Shown here: positions 57,809-64,000 of the stretch, in pieces
Position numbering within the stretch: the first letter of the stretch is position 1
Layout: the number at the start of each line of letters is the position of its first letter
Source: Nitrosomonas sp.
GTDB lineage: Bacteria > Pseudomonadota > Gammaproteobacteria > Burkholderiales > Nitrosomonadaceae
Length of the DNA: 64,000 nt
Reading direction: 5' to 3'
Assembly: GCA_024281675.1 (NCBI GenBank)
Contig: JAMXAG010000001.1
Span: 1-64,000, forward strand
The notes under the pieces: model-generated
The model's input: the letters and a program-made list of their open reading frames with translations, nothing else
Told to the model about the DNA's origin: nothing
The model's database searches: none
Program-made: the position numbers and the translations under genes

Positions 57809-57876
57809 GCCCAACCAATCATTCCACCGGACCTCGTGCAAAAAGCTGCGCAGCGCCGGTTAGCTCTACGTTAGGT
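57809..57876 (+). other. attC site (68 bp)
   Basis: R'' core GCCCAAC (57809-57815) and R' core GTTAGGT (57870-57876), starting 9 bases after the TIR-kinase stop. ACCGG near the left pairs with CCGGT near the right (57826-57831 and 57856-57861), with AAAGCTGCGCAGC in the loop. It shows the TIR-kinase gene is a cassette. Confidence 0.8.
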
Positions 57877-57884
57877 ATAAGACA

Positions 57885-58268
57885 ATGTATTTACTTGGTA
57901 AATATTTTTGCATTTTCATAATTAGCCTTTTTTATTCTCAGGCATATGCAGGTTGTGTCCTTCCAGTTCCTGATGGTGACGGTCCCATTCCATCTCACGC
58001 AAATGTAAAGGGTCACATTGTTTCTATTAAAAACAATATTGTCACAGTTCGCTCAAATATGACAAAAAACAAAGTGTCAGTTATTGTTCCAGAAGACCTA
58101 ACCCTATACAGTGCATTGGGTGGTAGCTCCGAGGCAAAAGGTACCCGCGGGTTATTGGTAGGTCAAAAAGCTTGGGTTTGGTTTGTCGGTTGTAAGCGAG
58201 ACAGAAAAACAATACCAGAAGCAGCGTATTTCCAAATATTCTCCTCAGCCCCCAATGACCAACCTTAA
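57885..58268 (+). CDS. Small secreted cassette protein of unknown function
   Basis: A 127-residue protein with a signal peptide (about 1-22, YFCIFIISLFYSQAYA, cleavage after AYA). The mature part has two Cys (CVLPVPDG and GCKRDRK, possibly a disulfide), and a beta-rich stretch GHIVSIKNNIVTVRSN and KVSVIVPEDLTLYSA that resembles small OB-like folds, but no family is recognised. It starts 8 bases after the attC core and ends at the next attC, so it is a one-gene cassette with almost no leader. Confidence 0.65.
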   Translation: MYLLGKYFCIFIISLFYSQAYAGCVLPVPDGDGPIPSHANVKGHIVSIKNNIVTVRSNMTKNKVSVIVPEDLTLYSALGGSSEAKGTRGLLVGQKAWVWFVGCKRDRKTIPEAAYFQIFSSAPNDQP

Positions 58269-58269
58269 T

Positions 58270-58329
58270 AACTAACCCATTTATCAAGCGGGGCGCGTTA
58301 AAATGCCTCCCTTATGTCAAACGTTAGGC
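58270..58329 (+). other. attC site (60 bp)
   Basis: R' core GTTAGGC (58323-58329) is perfect. The R'' core AACTAAC (58270-58276) differs from RYYYAAC at the second base. TTATCAAGCGGGG on the left can pair with CCTCCCTTATG on the right with one extra-helical base. It separates the secreted protein from the DUF3024 gene. Confidence 0.7.
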
Positions 58330-58338
58330 GCTTTAATC

Positions 58339-58687
58339 ATGGCTATTAGTGAATTCGAAATTAAAAGATGCGAAAAGCTTGCAACTCAATTCATTGAGAA
58401 ACATCGACCACCTGCTCACCTACGTAGTAAATTAGATTTGTGTTTTCGAATCGAAGAGAAAAGCCAGAGCCTAGAGCTCTTTGAAATCAGGCCACATTGG
58501 CAAAATGAAACTGAAAAAATTGAAAACTCTATTGTCAAAGCGACTTATAACAAAAGCAAAAAGAATTGGAAGGTTTTATGGATGCGTGCTGAAATGGCAT
58601 ACCTACAAACCCGTACCAGAAGTTGCATCGCTCGAAGATTTTTTAACATTGGTCTCAGAAGATGAACACGCTTGTCTCTTTAGGTAG
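58339..58687 (+). pseudogene. DUF3024-family cassette gene with a frameshift
   Basis: Frame one reads MAISEFEIKRCEKLATQFIE, RPPAHLRSKLDLCFRIEEKS, LELFEIRPHW and KATYNKSKKNWKVLWMRAE, a typical DUF3024 protein, a family frequent in integron cassettes. At about 58588-58592 the frame breaks: the expected continuation LKWHTYKPVPEVASLEDFL and SEDEHACLFR is found in the +2 frame to 58687. A small deletion between repeated CTGA motifs (GCTGA-CCTGAAATGG to GCTGAAATGG) would explain it. The function of the family is unknown. A truncated product from frame one would have 108 residues. Confidence 0.8.
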
Positions 58688-58694
58688 AATAGCA

Positions 58695-58740
58695 TCTGGT
58701 CCATCATTCAAGCGGGACCCCTGAATTCAAATGTCATGCA
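58695..58740 (+). other. Degenerate attC remnant
   Basis: CCATCATTCAAGCGGGACCCC resembles the left half of attC sites (compare CCATCGCTCAAGCGG at 54088), but the flanking cores are no longer recognisable (TCTGGT on the left, ATGTCATGC on the right). It lies between the DUF3024 pseudogene and the next small gene. Confidence 0.45.
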
Positions 58741-58756
58741 TAAGAAGGTATGTCCA

Positions 58757-59065
58757 ATGGAATTAATTAAAGTCAATGAATACGAAGATCTATCAATGGA
58801 GTTCCAATATCAAATAGTGGCGATCTTGGATAAAAATTTGATAGCCAAGGGAGTTACTAAAACCGACCGCTCTGAAATTTGTGAAAGCTTCCTATTTGAT
58901 CTAGCCATGCTTCTTGATGAAGGTGTTATTGAGCATGGTGAGAAATCATTTACTCCAACGGTAGTGTTTGAATCTTCTAATCAGCTTTATGTGAATTCTG
59001 GAGTTTTATTCCACGAATATGCCTTTGGGGTTGCATCTGATTACTTTGAAAAATCCAATGCATAA
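58757..59065 (+). CDS. Small acidic cassette protein of unknown function
   Basis: A 102-residue soluble protein (MELIKVNEYEDLSMEFQYQI onward) with no recognised family, signal peptide or membrane segment. It appears helical in the first 70 residues (LDKNLIAKGVTKTDRSEICESFLF). AGAAGG lies 8 bases before the ATG at 58757, which is preferred over the longer frame at 58736. It is the last readable gene of the cassette array. A possible R'' core (GCATAAC, one mismatch) directly follows the stop, but no R' core is found before the next gene. Confidence 0.6.
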   Translation: MELIKVNEYEDLSMEFQYQIVAILDKNLIAKGVTKTDRSEICESFLFDLAMLLDEGVIEHGEKSFTPTVVFESSNQLYVNSGVLFHEYAFGVASDYFEKSNA

Positions 59066-59084
59066 CACGGTGTTACAGCGATTA

Positions 59085-60188
59085 TCAAGTCATCCTCTGG
59101 CGCAGTGTGTCACCATTTACCTGTGAGGCGAGAGTCATAGCAAGATGTTTGAGTTTGTCTAGATCTTCAAGTCCATCGAGAAATCGTTTCGGAATACCAG
59201 AAAGACCTACTTGGGCACCTACAAGGGCACCCGTGAGAATAGCGCGGGCTTGATTTTGCCCTCCGCCATTGACCGCATGCAGCACAGCGGATTCGAAGTC
59301 GTTTCGGAAACGAGCAGCAAGATAATAGGCGGCAGGGAGTTGGTGATAAATGGCACAGGGCATGCCGTACACAATCGACACCTTCCATGCTGGTTCTATA
59401 CGTATCTCTATATCTGCCGCAGCTTCAGCCATATAAGACGGCGTGAGCAAGGCATCTGGTGAAGCGAATCGTCTGGCGCGAGGCGGATCGGGATCACCTG
59501 GGCGCGGTGGTTGCAAATCGGCAAAGGTGACGGCATGAAAGGGTAATTTCCCGGTTTTTACCAATTCCATCAATTTTCCAGATAGTGTTTTATCCAGGGC
59601 ATGTCCTTGCACCAACATGCCCAGCACCGCAGCATAAGCTACGGTCATCGAGATTACGGTATCATCGATTTGGGTCAGGTGGGTATTGCTTGCGACCACA
59701 GTAGCAAGTTCAGCAGGCTGAAATGCGTAGCGAACCGCAAGCGCCAGTGTGCGCTCAATTGCTTCCGTGTCATCCGCATGACCACCGGTTTGTCCCCACG
59801 GCAATTTCTGCTCCACACGTCGCCGCCATGCTTCCCGAACGGACTGGCTGGTGTAACCGCCCGGTCCATTCATCGGCGTACCGTCGAGAAACGGAAACAA
59901 CTCTTCATCCATGCGGCGGCAAAAATCCCCCTCATTATATCCGCCATGTTCAACGAGGGATTGGAGCGTGAGAGTAAGAATGATGCCTGCTTGAGAGAGT
60001 TGGCCGGCCTTGCGGCCACTATGATATCGACCAGGCTTGGGATCGGTATAGGTAGTAATCCATTCCCCGTAGTCACGCCGAAGTTCAGCGAGATCATAAT
60101 ACCAATGAGGGCCGAGAGCCAGAGCATCACCGATAAAAGCTCCCATGATGGCGCCGGCGGCGCGTTCTTGTGTGGTCGTGTTTATCAT
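59085..60188 (-). CDS. ADP-ribosylglycohydrolase-fold protein lacking the canonical metal-binding Asp residues
   Basis: A 367-residue protein. The N-terminus AAGAIMGAFIGDALALGPHW and the late GALVGAQVGLSGIPKRFLDG show the DraG/ADP-ribosylglycohydrolase fold. However, the TDDT motif expected after the first helix reads GQLSQAGI (about 63-70), and the late GGDTDT motif reads GGGQNQ (about 315-320), so the two-metal site cannot form in the usual way; HADDTEAIERT (about 135-146) is the only Asp pair. It may bind ADP-ribose without classic catalysis, or use another mechanism. The gene is on the minus strand, opposite to the cassettes, 20 bases past the last one. Confidence 0.8.
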   Translation of the reverse strand: MINTTTQERAAGAIMGAFIGDALALGPHWYYDLAELRRDYGEWITTYTDPKPGRYHSGRKAGQLSQAGIILTLTLQSLVEHGGYNEGDFCRRMDEELFPFLDGTPMNGPGGYTSQSVREAWRRRVEQKLPWGQTGGHADDTEAIERTLALAVRYAFQPAELATVVASNTHLTQIDDTVISMTVAYAAVLGMLVQGHALDKTLSGKLMELVKTGKLPFHAVTFADLQPPRPGDPDPPRARRFASPDALLTPSYMAEAAADIEIRIEPAWKVSIVYGMPCAIYHQLPAAYYLAARFRNDFESAVLHAVNGGGQNQARAILTGALVGAQVGLSGIPKRFLDGLEDLDKLKHLAMTLASQVNGDTLRQRMT

Positions 60189-60323
60189 GATGGCCCTTAT
60201 TTAATTTTGAACCGCTGATGGGTACTGTTGCGTGGGGTAAATTCCTGAAGCCTGGCGCGTTTGTGTGTATTTTTTTACGGTATTCTCTTGAATGCCGTAA
60301 AAACAACGCTAGAATTCTTACAG

Positions 60324-61358
60324 CTAAGGCTTCCGTCCAGTTACGATACTGTAGTAGCCGAAGGCTTTGTGGATTTGAATGTCCTCAAATCCAATTTCCT
60401 TCAGCATGGTTGATAATTCCAGACCGGAATATTGCTTGCCTTCGGTCCAGCCCATCATCATCATACTGAATGCTGCAGGGGCAAAAGGACCTGTTTTTTG
60501 ATCATCATAGAGCATTTCATGGATTACGATGCGTCCGCCGGATTCAAGGCTATTGAAACTCTTTGCGGTCAGAAAATGACACTTTTCCGCTGTCCAGTCG
60601 TGATAAATGTTGGAGAAAAAATGCAAATCTGCTGCTGGCCAATGGTCGCTCCAAATATTAATTTCCTGTGTTTTAATTCGTTCCTGCAAACCATATTGAT
60701 TAATATATTCTTGAGCTATCTCGCATACCTGACGAAAATCCAGAAAGATTACTTTCACGTTTGGTAACTTCAATGCTGCGCCAATCGAATGAGCAGCAGA
60801 GCCCCCCGCAACATCGAGCATTACCCGATGCTGAGAAAAATCCGTGACCTCAGGCCAAAAGAATGCTGAGGTTCTACTGATGCTGTGCATTCCGCGAGTG
60901 AAGCGCTGAAGCAATTCGATTTGCTCTTCATGAGACTTAAAAATATCACCGCCTCCGTAAGCCTGCGGAGCATCTGTAAGAATTGCTTTTTCCAGACTTG
61001 TGAAGGAAGACACCTGATAATTATCGATCATCAGATCCCAGAAAAATCCGAAATAGTTGGGACTCTTTTCCAGTAAATATTCTTCTGACACCGCAGTCAG
61101 AGAGTAACGCCCTTCTTGCAATGACAAAAAACCTAATGCGGTAGCTGCTGTCAGGATTGCCTCTGCCGGACGTTGCTTGATATTTAACGAATTGCAAATA
61201 TCTTCTATTGTTCGCGGACCCGCTGCAAGCAAAGCAAAGACTTTTAGTCGATGCGCCAGCAGTAATGCCGGATAGCCATAGACCGCAAAGATCACATCCC
61301 ATACCGGACGATCATCAACTCGTGGTGTCTGAATATTGGAAGAAACATCTTGTGCCAT
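60324..61358 (-). CDS. O-methyltransferase (acetylserotonin/CrtF-like, class I AdoMet)
   Basis: A 344-residue protein. The N-terminal winged-helix dimerisation domain spans residues 20-100 (VWDVIFAVYGYPALLLAHRL, then LNIKQRPAEAILTAATALGF). The AdoMet-binding domain has VMLDVAGGSAAHSIGAALK (about 180-198), the acidic strand VIFLDFRQVCEIA, and FFSNIYHDWTAEKC with the His-Asp-Trp of the O-methyltransferase family 2 (catalytic His). It probably methylates a hydroxyl of a small secondary metabolite or carotenoid-like molecule. The start at 61358 is supported by AGGAGG upstream; a longer frame to 61394 is not needed. It is divergent from nothing near and follows a SRPBCC gene by about 90 bases, possibly as a pair. 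Confidence 0.85.
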   Translation of the reverse strand: MAQDVSSNIQTPRVDDRPVWDVIFAVYGYPALLLAHRLKVFALLAAGPRTIEDICNSLNIKQRPAEAILTAATALGFLSLQEGRYSLTAVSEEYLLEKSPNYFGFFWDLMIDNYQVSSFTSLEKAILTDAPQAYGGGDIFKSHEEQIELLQRFTRGMHSISRTSAFFWPEVTDFSQHRVMLDVAGGSAAHSIGAALKLPNVKVIFLDFRQVCEIAQEYINQYGLQERIKTQEINIWSDHWPAADLHFFSNIYHDWTAEKCHFLTAKSFNSLESGGRIVIHEMLYDDQKTGPFAPAAFSMMMMGWTEGKQYSGLELSTMLKEIGFEDIQIHKAFGYYSIVTGRKP

Positions 61359-61450
61359 CAGTCCTCCTTTAACCTTAACTGGTTTACAAAACACCCATCA
61401 CAGGTGTCCATTATTTATTATTAGATACTCAGGCTGCTATATCGTATGAT

Positions 61451-61972
61451 TTAAAGTGATTTTTGATTAACCGAAGCTCTCTTGGTTTTTTCTGCCTCGA
61501 CCAAACGTTTGATGTTCTGAACCGTTCGCTCGGCACCATCTTTTATAGCGACTCGGACTAACCCTTCGAAAGGTCGCATGATCGCCAGAATTTCAAGCAG
61601 CTCAAAAGAAAATGTTAGCTTGGTTGAATTTTCAGGATTGATTGCCTGTAATTCATACGTACAGCGGTAGGGATCGGATACTCCAATAAGCGTTAAACGT
61701 ACACCGGGCTCATACGTAGAAATTTTAAACTTGGATTCTGTACGACGCCCCTGATCAACACGCACTTGCCGTCCTTCAGTCCCCAGTTTTACTGGCCCAG
61801 GAGTGATTTGTTCAAGCTCTTTAACCTCTGGCGACCATTTGGGGTAGTTCTCGAATAAACCTTCCCCGAGATATTGGAAAATCTCGCTGGCTGGGCATTC
61901 TACTATTGTATGCGCCTTGCCTACGACCGGCTCAGTGGAGCCTAAATTGAGCATGGAACCTAAATTGAACAT
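61451..61972 (-). CDS. SRPBCC (START/polyketide cyclase-like) family protein
   Basis: A 173-residue protein with the helix-grip fold signs: KAHTIVECPASEIFQYLGEG, NYPKWSPEVKELEQI, then the middle strands (SKFKISTYEPGVRLTLIG, CTYELQAINPENSTKLTFSF) and the long C-terminal helix (GLVRVAIKDGAERTVQNIKR). Such proteins bind hydrophobic ligands in a cavity, sometimes as cyclases or aromatases. The start at 61972 (MFNLGS) has AAGGA 9 bases upstream; a TTG at 62005 could add 11 residues. It is 92 bases upstream of the O-methyltransferase on the same strand, so a shared pathway is plausible. Confidence 0.75.
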   Translation of the reverse strand: MFNLGSMLNLGSTEPVVGKAHTIVECPASEIFQYLGEGLFENYPKWSPEVKELEQITPGPVKLGTEGRQVRVDQGRRTESKFKISTYEPGVRLTLIGVSDPYRCTYELQAINPENSTKLTFSFELLEILAIMRPFEGLVRVAIKDGAERTVQNIKRLVEAEKTKRASVNQKSL

Positions 61973-62417
61973 ATTGCTTAGTCCTTTTGGCTGCTGGATA
62001 TCCAATCCAGCATATTGATTGGCAATTGGTTTAAACGTTAAACCAATAAAGGATCAGTTTCAAGCACTATATCAGTAAGGCAGACAAGAAGAAAATCGCA
62101 TGTAAGCTTAAAAGTCTTTTTGTCTTTAAAATTTTTCGTTTGATCTGATAGCATAAAAACATTTATCTTTTACAGCATGAGTATGATTAAAAACATTTTT
62201 ATGAGAAAATACTTTAGCGTTAATCGCAATCATACCTGCTTCAGTTTTAGTCGCTATTGGTAAAGTACAGCTTGACAACCTATTTAATTCTGGATATTTG
62301 TGTTTCCAATAGTTCCAACGAATGGCTTAAGCTTGGGACTGACTATCAGCACCAAGATATGATCAACTGCAAAAGTACCGAAACACGGAACCATCTGTTC
62401 TATAAGGACTGCAAGTT
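61973..62417. other. Divergent intergenic region upstream of the P-type ATPase
   Basis: About 445 AT-rich bases. A possible sigma-70 promoter lies at 62272-62300. A broken small frame is visible at about 62200-62330: MRKYF then, after a one-base shift, ALIAIIPASVLVAIGKVQLD, ending in a stop near 62311; it resembles a short signal-peptide-like peptide but is not intact. No CueR-type dyad is seen. Confidence 0.4.
62272..62300 (+). promoter_or_regulatory. Possible sigma-70 promoter of the P-type ATPase gene
   Basis: TTGACA at 62272-62277, a 17-base spacer, and TATTTG at 62295-62300. The -35 is perfect, the -10 is only moderate. The predicted start would be about 110 bases upstream of the ATPase ATG. 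Confidence 0.35.
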
Positions 62418-64000
62418 ATGACTCACGAACATCACGAACATCACGAGCATGTACAGCATGACCACGATCATCACACGAATCACCGTGCTATAGCGACCGA
62501 TCCCGTTTGCGGCATGCAGGTCGATTCACATACAGCGAAGCATCGCGCTGAGCATAATGAACAAACTTACTATTTTTGCTCTGCCCACTGTCACGATAAA
62601 TTCGTGGCCGAACCCGATATTTATCTAGTGGGCAAGATCCCAATCGAGGAATCCGCATCCGGCGCTATTTATACTTGTCCGATGCATTCACAAATCCGGC
62701 AAGTCGGGCCGGGAAGTTGTCCGATTTGCGGCATGGCATTGGAGCCGGCAGAAGTATCACTTGACGATGTGGCTAGCCCGGAACTTGCTGACATGACCCG
62801 TCGCTTCTGGATTGGCCTCATATTGACTGCGCCAGTCTTTATTCTGGAGATGGGCGGCCATCTAATTGGACTGCACCTCATGTCTACGCAGACTTCCAAT
62901 TGGGTGCAATTGTCGTTGGCGACACCGGTTGTCTTGTGGACAGGGTGGCCGTTTTTCGTGCGCGGATGGCAATCGATCATGAACCGAGCGCTGAACATGT
63001 TCACACTGATTGCGATGGGCACCGGTGTGGCATGGATCTATAGCATCGTTGCCACTGTTGCGCCTGATCTCTTTCCCGATGCTTTTCGCAGCAGTGATGG
63101 ATCGGTCGCAGTTTATTTCGAGGCTGCGGCGGTTATCACTGTGCTGGTGTTATTGGGTCAGGTACTGGAATTACGCGCGCGCGAACGTACCTCGGGTGCG
63201 ATTAAAGCCTTGCTCAATTTGTCGCCGACTATCGCCCGCCGTCTTAACGATGCAGATGTGGAAGAGGAAATTAGCCTGGATCAGGTGGTAGCAGGCAACC
63301 GCCTGAGAGTTCGTCCCGGTGATCGAGTACCCGTCGACGGCATAGTGATCGAAGGTGGCTCAAACATTGACGAGTCGATGGTAACCGGAGAATCCATGCC
63401 GGTTCGCAAGCAACTCGACGACAAGGTGATCGGCGGCACCATCAACGGTCAGGGCAGTTTCGTGATGCGTGCTGAGAAAGTTGGACGTGACACGATGTTG
63501 GCGCAGATCGTTCGCATGGTATCGGAAGCGCAGCGCTCGCGCGCACCAATTCAGCGCTTGGCAGACATCGTCGCTGGCTGGTTCGTTCCGGCAGTCATTC
63601 TGATCGCCATACTTGCTTTTGCCGCCTGGGCGGTCTGGGGTCCGCCGCCCGCTATGGGATATGCGCTAATTGCCGCTGTCAGCGTGCTGATCATTGCTTG
63701 TCCATGCGCACTGGGTTTGGCGACACCGATGTCGATCATGGTCGGCATCGGACGGGGCGCGACCGAAGGCATTCTGATCAAAAATGCCGAAGCATTGGAA
63801 CTCATGGAGAAGATCGATACGATCGTGATTGACAAGACCGGCACGCTGACCGAAGGCAAGCCTAGGGTCACGGCAATTCGTACTACAGGTGAGATCAACG
63901 AAACTGAATTGTTGCGCCTCGCGGCCAGCCTGGAGCAGGGAAGCGAACACCCTTTGGCTGCCGCTATTGTTGCCGTAGCCAAAGAACGCTCAATTGTGCT
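62418..64000 (+). CDS. copA: Copper-translocating P-type ATPase (partial, runs off the window)
   Basis: The first 527 residues of a P1B-type ATPase. A His-rich N-terminus ([20 protein letters not shown]) is followed by a YHS-type metal-binding segment ([15 protein letters not shown], about 29-43), a heavy-metal-binding domain (YTCPMHSQI and [10 protein letters not shown], about 85-112), transmembrane segments, the actuator motif [10 protein letters not shown], the ion-binding CPC in [13 protein letters not shown] (about 427) and the phosphorylation site [11 protein letters not shown] (about 471). CPC marks monovalent copper/silver transport. Its N-terminus lacks the usual HMA domains and has YHS plus HMBD instead, as in SilP/CopA2-type pumps. 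AAGGACT lies 8 bases before the ATG. The ATP-binding domain and the end are beyond 64000. Confidence 0.93.
   Translation, partial: MTHEHHEHHEHVQHDHDHHTNHRAIATDPVCGMQVDSHTAKHRAEHNEQTYYFCSAHCHDKFVAEPDIYLVGKIPIEESASGAIYTCPMHSQIRQVGPGSCPICGMALEPAEVSLDDVASPELADMTRRFWIGLILTAPVFILEMGGHLIGLHLMSTQTSNWVQLSLATPVVLWTGWPFFVRGWQSIMNRALNMFTLIAMGTGVAWIYSIVATVAPDLFPDAFRSSDGSVAVYFEAAAVITVLVLLGQVLELRARERTSGAIKALLNLSPTIARRLNDADVEEEISLDQVVAGNRLRVRPGDRVPVDGIVIEGGSNIDESMVTGESMPVRKQLDDKVIGGTINGQGSFVMRAEKVGRDTMLAQIVRMVSEAQRSRAPIQRLADIVAGWFVPAVILIAILAFAAWAVWGPPPAMGYALIAAVSVLIIACPCALGLATPMSIMVGIGRGATEGILIKNAEALELMEKIDTIVIDKTGTLTEGKPRVTAIRTTGEINETELLRLAASLEQGSEHPLAAAIVAVAKERSIV

Noticed and set aside
62272-62300. CueR-type copper-responsive promoter for the P-type ATPase
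   Set aside because: The spacer is 17 bases and there is no ACCTTCC-type dyad, so only a plain sigma-70 promoter is proposed.
62200-62311. Small peptide gene MRKYF-ALIAIIPASVLVAIGKV
   Set aside because: It needs a one-base frameshift and has no family; kept only as a remark in the intergenic entry.

Overview
The window looks like a chromosome segment of a betaproteobacterium, most plausibly a Nitrosomonas-like ammonia oxidiser. This is an inference from gene order (argS-SPOR-dsbA, rlmB-rnr, recA-recX-alaS, gmk-rpoZ, ribE-ribB-ribH-nusB-thiL-pgpA), from protein flavour, from moderate to low GC, and from a pyrophosphate-based pair of genes (PPi-dependent phosphofructokinase next to a proton-pumping pyrophosphatase). 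No marker in the window proves the species.

Layout. 1-0.5 kb: 3' end of 23S rRNA and the 5S rRNA. 1.2-6.5 kb: a tight minus-strand operon for an exopolysaccharide or glycolipid (flippase-like membrane protein, UDP-GlcNAc 2-epimerase, NodB-type deacetylase, family 2 glycosyltransferase, FAD-dependent amine-oxidase-like protein). 6.6-9.1 kb: an insertion-sequence graveyard, with an IS3 orfA remnant carrying an 87-bp MITE-like insertion, a secreted protein gene, and an IS3 orfB remnant. 9.2-32 kb: mainly housekeeping genes (a large coiled-coil protein, rpoZ, gmk, an HDOD regulator, a vanadium-haloperoxidase relative, dsbA, a SPOR protein, argS, rlmB, rnr, tRNA-Leu, alaS, recX, recA, adk, pfp, hppA). 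32-37.6 kb: two secreted proteins, one a galactose-oxidase-like copper radical enzyme followed by four Ig/CARDB modules. 37.6-52.1 kb: an ABC exporter, lolD/lolC, sppA, a His-rich EF-hand protein, mutL, an OmpA-type lipoprotein, the riboflavin/thiamine operon, tRNA-Arg and a membrane-anchored retropepsin.

The most unusual part is 52.2-59.1 kb: a decayed integron. A fragment of a tyrosine recombinase that reads like an integron integrase (one nonsense codon, two frameshifts, truncated) lies on the minus strand. On the plus strand a series of small unrelated genes is separated by recognisable attC sites with RYYYAAC/GTTRRRY ends. The cassettes encode a repeat/TM/FG-GAP protein, a DUF4238 protein, a TIR domain fused to a guanylate-kinase/PhnN-like P-loop kinase, a small secreted protein, a frameshifted DUF3024 protein and a small unknown protein. 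The TIR-kinase gene is split after codon 4 by a 1272-bp IS flanked by a 5-bp duplication (CCGTA); removing it in silico restores a GTG start with a Shine-Dalgarno sequence. The IS transposase has decayed, yet the 3' part of the TIR-kinase frame is intact, so a product starting at a TTG in the IS end is possible.

The window ends (59.1-64 kb) with an ADP-ribosylglycohydrolase-like gene lacking the usual metal-binding aspartates, an O-methyltransferase, a SRPBCC protein, and the first part of a copper-type P-type ATPase that runs off the edge. All assignments rest on reading the sequence; no database search was run.
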